From NCBI RefSeq assembly GCF_003014595.1, contig NZ_PYGK01000021.1:62001-126000 (forward strand): 64,000 nt of DNA. Direction: 5' to 3'. The position numbers and the translations under genes were made by a program. Below, in pieces: positions 35,501-45,000 of the stretch; position 1 is the stretch's first letter, and each line of letters opens with the position of its first letter. The notes beneath the pieces were generated by a model. It worked only from the letters and a program-made list of their open reading frames with translations, had not been told where the DNA came from and ran no database searches. Source of the DNA: Chitinophaga ginsengisoli. Lineage in GTDB: Bacteria > Bacteroidota > Bacteroidia > Chitinophagales > Chitinophagaceae.

Positions 35501-35508
35501 CAAAAGTA
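35501..35508 (-). promoter_or_regulatory. -7 promoter element for dxs
   Basis: TACTTTTG on the minus strand, 26 bases before the dxs ATG. Confidence 0.6.
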
Positions 35509-35617
35509 CAAATTAAAGCGCTAATCTACATTTATTCCATACATCAGCACATTTGGACTTCTGCCATGCCGGAAACCCACTCATAACATTTGCAGTAAGG
35601 TGGGCTAAGCACATCGG

Positions 35618-35625
35618 TATTTTTG
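35618..35625 (+). promoter_or_regulatory. -7 promoter element for the LytS/LytTR pair
   Basis: TATTTTTG 33 bases before the histidine-kinase ATG; a TTTG at 35589-35592 is present but its spacing (25) is long. Confidence 0.55.
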
Positions 35626-35658
35626 AAATGTAGCAGTAGTTTACTAATTTTCAGATAG

Positions 35659-36699
35659 ATGTTTAAACGAATATCAAGATATTGGTGGTGTCAGATTTTG
35701 GGCTGGACGACATATGCAGTAGTCAATCTTTTCTTTGCCTATTCATTTGCGGGCTCATTTGGCTCATTCTATCTGATAAACCTGCTGATGATCATGTTCT
35801 TCGGGATACTGGCCACGCATTTGCTACGGGTGGTCATCAAACGGTTAAATTGGTTTCAGTATAGTTTTGAGGGCCAGATGTTGCTTTTCTTTGGCCTTAC
35901 GGTAAGCGCGGGACTCATTATTTATGTAGGTATTACTACAGCGGGGAACATGTTCAGGTATTCGTGGCAGCAGCGGGGCCTGACAGACCAGAAAACGCTG
36001 ACCTTCCTATTACCCATATTTACTCTCACTGCCATCTGGTGGCTGGTTTATTTCGTGTGGCACTATATTGAGCGCAGCCGTAACAGCCAGGTGGATAAAC
36101 TGAAACTGGAAAGTACGGTCAAGGAACTGGAGCTGAAAACGATCAAATCCCAGCTGAACCCTCATTTTATCTTTAATGCACTGAACAGTATCCGGGCATT
36201 GGTGGATGAGAATCCGCAAAGGGCCAGAACTGCGATCACGGAGCTGTCCAATATCCTGAGAAGCTCTATGCAGGTGGAAAAGGCAGAAACAGTGAACCTG
36301 GAGAATGAGTTGGACATAGTAAAAGATTACCTTGCATTGGAGAATATCCGGTTTGAAGAGCGGTTGAAGGTGCAATATGATATTGATCCGGAAACGCTGG
36401 AACTGCCTATACCGCCCATGATGTTGCAGACATTGGTGGAAAATGCCATTAAACATGGTATTTCCCGCACAGTGAGCGGGGGAACGGTTATGATCGGCTC
36501 TCATGTAAGGGACATGCATCACGAAATTACCATAGAAAATACGGGACAGATAGGAGGAGAAGAAACAACGGGACATGGTTTTGGCCTGCAAAGCACCAGA
36601 CAGCGGTTGAGTTTGTTGTATGGGAGTAAAGCGTCATTTAATATTTATAATAAAAATGAGGAAACGGTTGAAGCAAAAGTGCTGATGCCGTTGTTTTAG
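35659..36699 (+). CDS. Sensor histidine kinase, LytS/YehU type
   Basis: 346 residues. Four membrane helices (about 12-32, 38-58, 73-93, 115-137), a coiled-coil, then the His_kinase domain with LKTIKSQLNPHFIFNALNSIRALV (His169) and an HATPase region with LQTLVENAIKHGI and GHGFGLQSTRQRL. This family phosphorylates LytTR response regulators. There is no separate periplasmic sensor, so the signal is probably sensed in the membrane. The partner gene follows after 36 bases. Confidence 0.94.
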   Translation: MFKRISRYWWCQILGWTTYAVVNLFFAYSFAGSFGSFYLINLLMIMFFGILATHLLRVVIKRLNWFQYSFEGQMLLFFGLTVSAGLIIYVGITTAGNMFRYSWQQRGLTDQKTLTFLLPIFTLTAIWWLVYFVWHYIERSRNSQVDKLKLESTVKELELKTIKSQLNPHFIFNALNSIRALVDENPQRARTAITELSNILRSSMQVEKAETVNLENELDIVKDYLALENIRFEERLKVQYDIDPETLELPIPPMMLQTLVENAIKHGISRTVSGGTVMIGSHVRDMHHEITIENTGQIGGEETTGHGFGLQSTRQRLSLLYGSKASFNIYNKNEETVEAKVLMPLF

Positions 36700-36735
36700 T
36701 AGTATTATTCGCGCCAAGTTTAAAAGTAGTTGCTC

Positions 36736-37464
36736 ATGAAAAAAGCTTTGATAATCGATGACGAACGCCTGGCCAGAAGCGAGCTGAAAAAATTACTGGC
36801 TGACCACCCTGAAATAGTGGTAGTGGGAGAGGCCGTAAATGCAAAGGACGGACTGGAAAAAATTGAAACACTGCATCCTGATCTGCTTTTCCTGGACATA
36901 CAAATGCCAGATAAAACAGGTTTTGATTTGCTGGCAGAATTGGAAAAAGCGCCACAGGTGATCTTCACCACTGCTTATGATGAGCATGCACTGAAAGCAT
37001 TTGAATACAATGCGCTGGATTATTTGCTGAAACCCATAGAGCCCAAACGGCTGGCGGATGCGATCCATAAGTTGCATCAGCTGGAGGAAAAGGAGCGGCA
37101 GTTGGAAGCCGGCGCTATCCGGACGATCCTGTCAGAAAATGACCAGGTATTTGTAAAGGACGGAGACCGGTGCTGGTTTGTAAAACTCCAGGAGATCCGC
37201 CTTTTTGAAAGTGTGGGCAACTATGCCCGGGTGTATTTTGAAGGAAATAAGCCACTGATCCTGAAGTCTTTAAATGCTTTAGAGGAACGTCTGGACGAAC
37301 GTACCTTTTTCCGGGCCAACAGAAAACATATTGTGAACCTGCGTATGATCGAGAAGATCGATACCTATTTCAATGGTGGTTTACTGCTGGAAATGCGCGG
37401 AGGGGAAAAGATAGAAGTGAGCCGCAGGCAGGCAGTGAAATTTAAAGAGATGATGAGCCTCTGA
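36736..37464 (+). CDS. LytTR-family response regulator
   Basis: 242 residues from ATG 36736. The receiver domain has the acidic pair Asp8/Asp9, phospho-acceptor Asp54 (LLFLDIQMPD) and Lys99 (DYLLKP). The LytTR DNA-binding domain lies at about 135-240 (IRLFESVGNYARVYFEG, FFRANRKHIVNLRMIEKID). It forms a two-component system with the kinase directly upstream. Targets are unknown. Confidence 0.95.
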   Translation: MKKALIIDDERLARSELKKLLADHPEIVVVGEAVNAKDGLEKIETLHPDLLFLDIQMPDKTGFDLLAELEKAPQVIFTTAYDEHALKAFEYNALDYLLKPIEPKRLADAIHKLHQLEEKERQLEAGAIRTILSENDQVFVKDGDRCWFVKLQEIRLFESVGNYARVYFEGNKPLILKSLNALEERLDERTFFRANRKHIVNLRMIEKIDTYFNGGLLLEMRGGEKIEVSRRQAVKFKEMMSL

Positions 37465-37572
37465 AGGATGTTGGGAGAGAAATCAATTTCTTATAAGGGC
37501 TTTGCCGGGACTGTACAGCTTTTAAAAGAGTGCCTTACGGCTGCCAGGCGGTAGCCGGGGTGTCAAAATAAA

Positions 37573-37616
37573 AAACGCTGATTATCGTAGTGAATACGGT
37601 AATCAGCGTTTCTCTT
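37573..37616. terminator. Bidirectional terminator
   Basis: AAACGCTGATTA / TAATCAGCGTTT, a 12-bp perfect stem, with A-rich sequence to its left and TCTCTTTT to its right, between the convergent LytTR and GGGP-synthase genes. Confidence 0.85.
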
Positions 37617-37626
37617 TTAAGGTGCA

Positions 37627-38385
37627 TTATTTTAATACTGGTGCAGCCGCGTGTACTGCATCAGCCATTTCTTTGATCAGAGAGGTCTCTTTTTCAATAG
37701 CGTTTCCTACAACGATAATATCGGCGCCGGCCTTGCAGTTAAGGTAAGCCTTCTCTGCATCGCGGATACCGCCGCCTACTATAATAGGGGCCGATACCTG
37801 GCTGGCTACGCGTGCTATCATGCTTTCACTGATAGGTTTACGGGCGCCGCTGCCGGCATCCATAAATACTACCTTCATGCCAAGCATTTCTCCTGCGATA
37901 GCCGTACACATGGCGATGTCGTCCTTGTCGGCAGGAATAGGCGTCGTATTGCTGATATATGAAACAGTGGTGGGGGCGCCGCCATCAATTAAGATATAAC
38001 CGGTAGAAATAACTTCCAGACCGCTTTTTTTGACAGCGGGAGCTGATAACACATGTTGTCCTATCAGTAATTCGGGATTACGACCAGATATTACGGACAG
38101 ATAGAGCAATGCGTCAGCATAGCGGGAAACTTGCGATGGGCTGCCAGGAAACAATACAACAGGAATATCACATAGACTTTTAAACTGTTGTACGCATTCA
38201 TCGAGATGATCTGTGATCACAAGACTGCCTCCCAGAAAAATGTAATCTACTTTCGCTACTGTACATTTCGCCGCAAGGTCTGCTATACCAGCAGGAGTTA
38301 CCTTGTCCGGATCAATCAGAACAGCAAAAGATTTTATCCCCTTCGCCTTTCTATCGATAAAAGAGTTGTATATTTTATTGTGCAT
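37627..38385 (-). CDS. Geranylgeranylglyceryl phosphate synthase-family protein (PcrB/GGGPS)
   Basis: 252 residues forming a TIM barrel. These enzymes couple a prenyl diphosphate to sn-glycerol-1-phosphate, the first ether bond of archaeal-type lipids. Visible: AVLIDPDK (phosphate/metal Asp), the DYIFLGGSLV and PVVLFPGSPSQVS strands, STGYILIDGGAPTTVSYIS, MDAGSGARKPIS, IIVGGGIRDAEKA and GADIIVVGNAIE (phosphate-binding). Members from Chitinophaga and Flavobacterium have been reported as true GGGPS, so this fits the lineage. No downstream ether-lipid gene is adjacent. Confidence 0.92.
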   Translation of the reverse strand: MHNKIYNSFIDRKAKGIKSFAVLIDPDKVTPAGIADLAAKCTVAKVDYIFLGGSLVITDHLDECVQQFKSLCDIPVVLFPGSPSQVSRYADALLYLSVISGRNPELLIGQHVLSAPAVKKSGLEVISTGYILIDGGAPTTVSYISNTTPIPADKDDIAMCTAIAGEMLGMKVVFMDAGSGARKPISESMIARVASQVSAPIIVGGGIRDAEKAYLNCKAGADIIVVGNAIEKETSLIKEMADAVHAAAPVLK

Positions 38386-38869
38386 TAAAATAGCATTGTT
38401 CCGGTTGTCGCAAATGTATAAATTTTTCAGTAATAAGCCACATTGTTAGTTAAATATGCATATTATCCATTTTTTATTCATGAAACTCCCCGCCAAGCAA
38501 GGGTTCTGCTCGTTTATCGTACAATCTTCAGGCCATTTCCTGTTTGTAAACCAATGAAAACCAAAAAGGTTAAAAGGACATCATATCAAATAAAAATATA
38601 CTTTTTTAACTGCTCCAGCAAGTACTTAAATGAGCTCGAAAGCCATTCTGCCGGCCTCGTCATGTGATTTATCCGAAGAAAAGGTGCTTAAAATATCATC
38701 AAAACAGGCCCGGCTGTAGTGAATTTTAGGGCTTGTTAACGGATTTAGCAAAAAAGAGAAAATGACTTAAATGCAATATGGTAAAGGGTTTTAGCTATTG
38801 TTTGCCCCTGTTCTTTGTTAATGATTTGTTATTGTGGCCTGAAAATTTCAAAGAAAAATAACATGAGCT

Positions 38870-38877
38870 TACATTTG
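38870..38877 (+). promoter_or_regulatory. -7 promoter element without an associated gene
   Basis: TACATTTG with a near -33 (TTTC at 38846-38849, spacing 20). It is followed within 40-60 bases by a 9-bp hairpin AGGGCGCCT / AGGTGCCCT and a short T-rich stretch, so any RNA made would be about 50-60 nt. Confidence 0.35.
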
Positions 38878-39253
38878 TATTCAAATAGGGTTTTCATAGG
38901 ATAGTAACAAATTGAGGGCGCCTTTCCAGGTGCCCTTACTATTTCTACCCATTTCGGACTATCGGCCTATTTACTGTGAAAATTTAATCTCCTCTTTTAC
39001 TGGTCAGTTTTAGCAATTCACAATAGTTTTTCATCGTCTGTTCACGTGTTTACGAATTTCTGGTTGTTTTCACCCGCCTTTCCTGTAATGTTCCCGGAAG
39101 ACAGTTTATGTTTATTTTAATATATCCGTAAAAGAACGGGTTTTGGATTTTTAACAAACATTTTAATTTTTTACCAGCTATTTAAAAAGACATACGACAA
39201 ATTGAAGAATTTCAAATATTTATGGGATCGTCTATGTTGCAATAAATATTTAT

Positions 39254-39261
39254 TATATTTG
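39254..39261 (+). promoter_or_regulatory. -7 promoter element for a mini-transcript
   Basis: TATATTTG; the predicted RNA starts near 39268 and would end at the terminator at 39386. Confidence 0.5.
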
Positions 39262-39294
39262 TTATTGTATTAATTTTATTATGGTTACTGTCCT

Positions 39295-39342
39295 ATGAAA
39301 AACCAAATATTTCCTACAGGCGTGAATCATCATGCAATGTAA
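39295..39342 (+). CDS. Candidate 15-residue peptide ORF in a promoter-terminator unit
   Basis: ATG to TAA encodes MKNQIFPTGVNHHAM. A second five-codon ORF (ATG at 39281) overlaps its start by ATGA, which would allow translational coupling. The ORF lies between a -7 promoter element (39254) and a rho-independent terminator (39354-39386). I do not recognise the peptide. It could be a leader peptide, a genuine small protein or chance; the RNA itself may be the functional product. Confidence 0.4.
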   Translation: MKNQIFPTGVNHHAM

Positions 39343-39353
39343 AATGACTCTCG

Positions 39354-39386
39354 AAAGCAATGGTTTATCCATTGCTTTTGTTTTTT
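39354..39386 (+). terminator. Terminator of the mini-transcript
   Basis: AAAGCAATGG / CCATTGCTTT, a 10-bp perfect stem with a 5-nt loop, followed by TGTTTTTT. It lies 88 bases upstream of the next gene, so it could also act as an attenuator. Confidence 0.75.
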
Positions 39387-39430
39387 CTGCCGGATCAGCC
39401 GCTTTTCCAGTACAATTAGTTTGGGATTTA

Positions 39431-39438
39431 TAATTTTG
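39431..39438 (+). promoter_or_regulatory. -7 promoter element for the secreted protein gene
   Basis: TAATTTTG, 35 bases before the ATG at 39474 and downstream of the mini-transcript terminator. Confidence 0.5.
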
Positions 39439-39473
39439 ATTTTGTATTTTTAGTCTTACAAATTTTTTACACT

Positions 39474-40046
39474 ATGAAAAAGCTGTTGTTCCTGCTGTTG
39501 GTAAGTTTAGCCTCAGCTGCATCAGCAAGCGCAAATAGCGAAAAGTGGAAGGACGAGGACAAAACAAAGGCTGCGAAGGAGAAAGAAAAGGATAAGGAGG
39601 GGGATAAACCCGGCAGTAAGAATGCTAATTGCGATGATAAATCAGTAACATCTACCAAAGTCGCCGCTGCCAGACCAGGCAGGGTTGAGGAGTATGTATG
39701 GATGTTACCCAAAGATCAGGATGGTGATAAAATGTACGAAGAGGAGCTCAAGAAGGGAATTGTAGATCTCTACAAATGGTACCTTCAGAATGAGTCCCGT
39801 ATCAACAATAATGACGTTTTAAAGACGACCGGCAACCAGCTGGCGTTCCCGTTTAAAGTTGATGCTAAGACCCTCCAGCAGTATTTTCAGTTCGTAAAAA
39901 ATAATTTTCCCGGCTTAAGTGAGGATGACCTGTCTGATGACGCCTCCTCTGTTAAGAAACAACCAGTTGCCAACCGGAAAAAATATGCACCTGTCAGCAG
40001 AAGAGACGATATGGAGAGTCAGATGACACTCCCTGTTAATAAATAA
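39474..40046 (+). CDS. Secreted, charged protein of unknown function
   Basis: 190 residues. The signal peptide (MKKLLFLLLVSLASAASASA) is followed by a highly charged Lys/Glu/Asp segment (about 22-55, KWKDEDKTKAAKEKEKDKEGD) and a more ordered region (about 70-150, EEYVWMLPKDQDGDKMYEEELKKGIVDLYKWYL and LQQYFQFVKNNFPGL). I do not recognise a family. It is followed after 18 bases by a YcxB-like membrane protein gene; the two share a terminator. Confidence 0.75.
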   Translation: MKKLLFLLLVSLASAASASANSEKWKDEDKTKAAKEKEKDKEGDKPGSKNANCDDKSVTSTKVAAARPGRVEEYVWMLPKDQDGDKMYEEELKKGIVDLYKWYLQNESRINNNDVLKTTGNQLAFPFKVDAKTLQQYFQFVKNNFPGLSEDDLSDDASSVKKQPVANRKKYAPVSRRDDMESQMTLPVNK

Positions 40047-40064
40047 AAAGTTTGCCTTGCCATA

Positions 40065-40547
40065 ATGCATTTTTTGGAGTTTAGTTATAATAAGGAGGAG
40101 GTATTGAATGCATTACGCTATCATTTCTTGCAGCGGGGAGAAATAAAAGTATTCCGAAACACACTCTTCATCCTGCTGGCCTTTACAATGGCCGGATATG
40201 CTTTCAAATTAGTTACAGTTGGTGCCCTCATTGGTATTGCAGCCATGGTGCTGCTGATTATTGCGGTATTCTGGTTTTTGTTGCCCGTGTCCATCTACAA
40301 TAAAGCCGCTACCTTCAAAGACGATATTCACCTGAAATATTCAGAAGAAGGAATTACTATATCCACCCGCACCAGTGAACATCAACGGTTGATTTCCTGG
40401 AGCACATTTACCAAAGTAGTGGAAGCTAAAAACTTTTTCTTCCTTTACCGGGGTAAAAAGAACTTCTTCCTGGTTCCTACCAGCGCATTTAAATCAGAAG
40501 ACGCACAGAAAGAATTTAGCCGCCTGGCTAATGATAATATCAACTAA
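40065..40547 (+). CDS. YcxB-like membrane protein
   Basis: 160 residues. Two adjacent membrane helices (about 33-50 and 53-72) followed by a C-terminal domain with HLKYSEEGITISTRTSEHQRLISWSTFTKVVEAKNFFFLYRGKKNFFLVPTSAF, which matches the YcxB-like C-terminal domain (PF14317 type; PH-like fold). The function is unknown. It is probably co-transcribed with the secreted protein upstream. Confidence 0.82.
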   Translation: MHFLEFSYNKEEVLNALRYHFLQRGEIKVFRNTLFILLAFTMAGYAFKLVTVGALIGIAAMVLLIIAVFWFLLPVSIYNKAATFKDDIHLKYSEEGITISTRTSEHQRLISWSTFTKVVEAKNFFFLYRGKKNFFLVPTSAFKSEDAQKEFSRLANDNIN

Positions 40548-40577
40548 AAAGCCCCGGCCAGAAGGCCAGGGCTTTTG
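40546..40577. terminator. Bidirectional terminator
   Basis: GCCCCGGCC / GGCCAGGGC stem with a 4-nt loop, A-run before and TTTT after, between the YcxB-like gene and the convergent susD gene. Confidence 0.75.
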
Positions 40578-40622
40578 CCATCATCTCGGATAGCGGGAAT
40601 TTATGAAGGATAGTTGTGTTTG

Positions 40623-42083
40623 TTAAAACTTGTCCCACCAGCTCTTCGTTGCTTTCGTATCTCCGCCGATATCACTGGCCGCTTTTTTATATGCTGCCGC
40701 ATTCTGTGTCTGCTCTCCTAAAGGATAAGTAAGACGGGACGGCACAAACTTCACATTCTGATCTAATGAGCCGGAATAAGGCGGTATGAATAATGAATCG
40801 CCATTCGGCTTTTTAAAGTCGAGACGAAGGCGCTCAAACCATGCCTGGAAGCCCTGTGGATATAAAGCCAGCCATTTCTGCGTACCGATCACATTTTTCC
40901 AGTCGCCGGCAGTATAAGGTACAGACGCAACATATTCATCAACACCTGCCGTAACGTTCCAGTAAGCCATAGATGCCCTGATACCGGCTTCATACCAGCT
41001 GGCAGCCGGTTGCCCTACTGACCAGCCCCTTGCGGCCGCTTCTGCCAGAATAAAGGCTACTTCCGGGTATGTCATCAGGATGCCAGGCATGGTGGCAGAA
41101 TATATCTGTGTGCCTGGGTAGGAATAATTATCAGGTGCTAACCTGCTGGGATCATTGGCACTGATACCATATACGAGCCCGGTGATCAGACCTGTAGCCT
41201 TAGCTGGTCTTGCATATACCGCCAGACGAGGATCATTGGTGCCCTTCATATAGTCCACCAGTGTAGTGCTGACAAAGAAATCCAGCACTTCCCTTTCAGA
41301 ATCATTTAAAGGAAACTTATTCGGTGCAGTGGCGAGATAGGCAAATTGTGCATTGTCACCATTGCTGGTCATCGCTGACTGGTAATGGGCTTCAATTACT
41401 GCTTTTGCCTTTTCAGGTGCAACATCTGCAACACGGATTGCTAAACGCAGCAGTAAGGAATGCGCCAATGTCCGCCATTTGGCAACATCACCATTATAGA
41501 TCACATCACCGGAAGTAAATGTAGGTTGTGCCGGATCCAGTGCAGTGATCTGCTGCTGTAAGGTGTCAATAAGTGATGTGTAGATCGACTCCTGACTGTC
41601 ATACGCGGGAGTGATATTGGCGCCCTCTTTTAAGGCCTGTGAATAAGGAATATTCACATAGGAGTCTGTCAGGATCTGATATAGCCAGACTTTTAATATC
41701 GTAGCAATCGCATTCTGGTTTTTAGCGGCCGGATTATTACCACTTGCATTGTTAAGCGCAATGATCTTGTCCAGGTTATGCAGCGACACATACATAAAAT
41801 TCCAGAAGGCCGTATTGTTATTTTCATCAATCGCATACTGGCTGTCTCCTACCCTTGAGTTGCCGGACCAGTACTGTGCATAGTGCATACCGATATAACC
41901 ATTCTGCAGCGTACTGTAGAGATAGTCCATCGCATTTTTTTCTGCGCCGGTCAGCAGGTATGCGGGAGAGGTTGTAGTAGGACGGGTAGGATCGTGGTTA
42001 ATGTCATCCAGCTTTTTACACCCTGCCATCATCACAAAGATGAATAATACCGGCCATGCGTATATTAAGAATCTTTTCAGCAT
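40623..42083 (-). CDS. SusD/RagB-family nutrient-binding lipoprotein
   Basis: 486 residues. Lipoprotein signal with lipobox MAGC (Cys about 22). SusD-like helical TPR scaffold: NHDPTRPTTTSPAYLLTGAEKNAM, the FWNFMYVSLHNLDKII region, ILKVWLYQILTDSYVNIPYSQAL and YPEVAFILAEAAARGW. It resembles the SusD-like_2 branch. It caps the SusC barrel to capture glycans or peptides. It lies 11 bases downstream of the susC gene in the same operon. No glycoside hydrolase or peptidase gene is linked, so the ligand is unknown. Confidence 0.93.
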   Translation of the reverse strand: MLKRFLIYAWPVLFIFVMMAGCKKLDDINHDPTRPTTTSPAYLLTGAEKNAMDYLYSTLQNGYIGMHYAQYWSGNSRVGDSQYAIDENNNTAFWNFMYVSLHNLDKIIALNNASGNNPAAKNQNAIATILKVWLYQILTDSYVNIPYSQALKEGANITPAYDSQESIYTSLIDTLQQQITALDPAQPTFTSGDVIYNGDVAKWRTLAHSLLLRLAIRVADVAPEKAKAVIEAHYQSAMTSNGDNAQFAYLATAPNKFPLNDSEREVLDFFVSTTLVDYMKGTNDPRLAVYARPAKATGLITGLVYGISANDPSRLAPDNYSYPGTQIYSATMPGILMTYPEVAFILAEAAARGWSVGQPAASWYEAGIRASMAYWNVTAGVDEYVASVPYTAGDWKNVIGTQKWLALYPQGFQAWFERLRLDFKKPNGDSLFIPPYSGSLDQNVKFVPSRLTYPLGEQTQNAAAYKKAASDIGGDTKATKSWWDKF

Positions 42084-42094
42084 TGAATTCAGTT

Positions 42095-45000
42095 TTAGAA
42101 TGAAACATTCAGGTTAACACCATAAGAACGCAGTGAAGGCAATGCACCACCTTCAATACCCTGGATATTGGATGATGAGTTCAGGATATTGGATGGATCC
42201 ACATTCGGTGCATTGGATTTGATCAGCCAGAGGTTACGTCCATATAAAGAAATACGGGCGCTTTGTGCATGCACTTTTTTGAACCATGACTCAGGTAGAT
42301 TATATCCCAACTTCACCTCACGCAGATAGATATAGCTCGCGTCATACAGATTAGCCTTGCTCAGCGTTTTACCTTCGTTGTTCTGGAAATAGGTAGCCGC
42401 ATCCAGTACTACTTCATTGGGCCTGCCTTCTTCTGTTACGCCCTGAGCAATGATACCTTTTTCCCTTACGCCGTTTGCGGCAGTAATATCCAGCAAACCG
42501 GAGCCTTTACCATACATGTTGGTGTAAGAGAAGAAATCACCGCCATGCTGGAAGTCGACGAGCGCCGAGAGGTAAACGCCTTTATATGTAAAAGAGTTGG
42601 TCACGCCACCTACATAATCAGGATACGCGTTACCGATAGGTACCGGATGGTCTGTGATCTTGTACAGACCATCTGAACCTACAATCTTCCGGCCCTGTGC
42701 ATCATACACATAATCAGTTCCCAATATCGTTCCCATTGGTTTGCCTACATAAGCAGCTACTGATACCCTGGTTGTTCTGCGGTCTGTACCGATCAGTAAT
42801 ACCGGCAGGGAGCTGTTATACTGAGGAATATCCAGATTTAGCAGCTTATTACGGTTACGTGCGAGATTCGCAGTAATGTCCCAGCGGAAGCCATTTTTCA
42901 GACGGATAGGATTCAGGTTCAGTCCTATTTCAAGACCGCGGTTCTGTACACTACCACCATTCACAATGGTGCTGGTAAAACCGGAAGCAGAAGAGATAGG
43001 TAATGGAATGATCTGATCTTTGGTGATCCTGTCATAGTAGGTAACATCAAGACCAATATGATCATCCCAGAATTTCAGGGAGATACCTGTTTCATATTCT
43101 CTTGTGCGCTCTGGTTTTAGTGTCTGGTTGTATTTAACAGAAGTCAGCTGTGTAGCCGGGAAATTGCCGAATGGTGGAATGAACTGGTATGTATCATAGA
43201 TCTGGTAAGGATCGGTATCGCTACCCACCTGTGATACGCTGGCCCGCAGTTTACCAAAGCTCAGCCATTTCCAGTCTTTCAGCAGATCTGAGAAGACGAA
43301 AGAGGCTGACGCAGATGGATAGAAGTACGGATTGTTTTTACTCAACAGTGCAGAGCTCCAATCAGCACGGCCAGTCAGTTCGAGGAACAGGAAATTCCTG
43401 TAACCAAGTGATGCGGTGGCAAACGCTGAGTTGATCTGTTTTTCATAGAACTCATCTATTGGAAGAGCAGTTTGCAATGAGTTGTTCAGATTATATACAC
43501 CCGGAATGATCAGTCCGCCTACAGTGCTACCGCCGGTGGTGGTCCATTTGCGATGCATGATGTTACCTCCCAGCAATGCATTCAACTTAAAGTCCTTGCT
43601 GAGCTCTTTATTGATGTTTGCCGTTAACTGATAGTTCATTTCCCTGGAGGTACGTACACGTTTGATATAACCTCCTATCAGGTAGTCTTTCGCAGTTCTT
43701 TCTTCTTCCAGTGTATTATAATCATCCATAAACACCCTGCCGCTGATCGTCAGCCATTTGCTCAGATCCCAGTCCAGTCCTGCATTACCAAATATACGGT
43801 TGCGGCTGTCTGTTTCATAGTCCATGTAACGGTTCCAGTATGGGCCATTGCTGGAAGCAACAGCAGGATCACTCCATGATTTGCGGTTCCAGGTGATCTG
43901 TGATCCATCCGAGTATTGGTATTGTTTCTCCTGATCCATATCCAGCTGACGTTGACCATACATGGTGAACTGCAGGGTGGGGTTAGGACCAGTGAAACCT
44001 GTACCCGGACGGGCTTTCGCCTTCATGGCAGTATAATTCAATGACGCCACGCCGCGGAGCCCTTTCGTTAATTCATAGCCGCCATTAAAGGAAAGATTAT
44101 TACGATTCAAAGAAGCATTCGGTAATACGAATATCTGATTCATATTACCATAAGAAAGACGGAAATAGCCTTTGTCGTTATTACCGGCCATGGCTATATT
44201 GTTGGTGAGGGTGTACCCCGTTCTGTAGAAATCCTTCACATTATTTGGATGAGCCACCCATGGTGCCGTCTGGCCGAAGTAAGGATTACCCTTGTTCTTG
44301 TCCCACGACCAGTAATGACGTACCTTCTGTCCATCCAGCTTTGGTCCCCAGGAAGCATCATCATAATATTTCACTAACAGATCATAGCGACCCTTACCAT
44401 CGTTGTTATCGTATGTGGCATGTGCCTCATCGATGAACGCCTCAGGATGCTGATTGTAATAGAGTGTATCAAATTTTCCACCGGTACCACCACCATATTC
44501 ATTCTGATATTTAGGTAATACATATACTCTGTCTACCTGTGCATTGATGCTATAAGTAACACCTATACCGCTGGACACTTCAGGACGTTTCTTAGTAGTG
44601 ATCAGCATTACACCATTTGCACCGCGGCTGCCATACAGTGCGGTAGCAGCAGCACCTTTCAACACAGAGATGTTGTCGATATCTTCAGGGTTGATATCCT
44701 GCAGAGAGCTACCAAAATCATAACCACCACCGCCATTCAACTGACCACCCTGGTTGGTATTATTATTTATAAATGGAGTACCATCTACAACTATGAAAGC
44801 GTTATTGTCGCCCAGGATAGACTTTACACCACGGATAGTGATCTTCGTAGATCCACCCATGGAACCTGTATTGGTATTGATCTGCAGACCGGGAACTTTA
44901 CCTGTAAGGGCATTGACAAAGTTCACTTCCTTTGCTTCCTGTACCGCATTTCCATTTACTTCTTCTACAGCGTAGCCAACAGCACGTGTATTTTTCTGAA

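Larger units (their letters stand above)
38386..39473 (+). other. 1.1 kb AT-rich intergenic region
   Basis: No gene longer than about 15 codons is convincing. It contains a TACATTTG promoter element (38870-38877) followed by a hairpin (38915-38936), then a TATATTTG promoter, a 15-codon ORF and a terminator (39254-39386), then the promoter of the next gene. An in-frame stretch at 38443-38667 has no supporting signals. Confidence 0.6.

Noticed and set aside
38443..38667. 74-codon open frame in the large gap
   Set aside because: No promoter, no ribosome site, no domain; AT-rich random composition.
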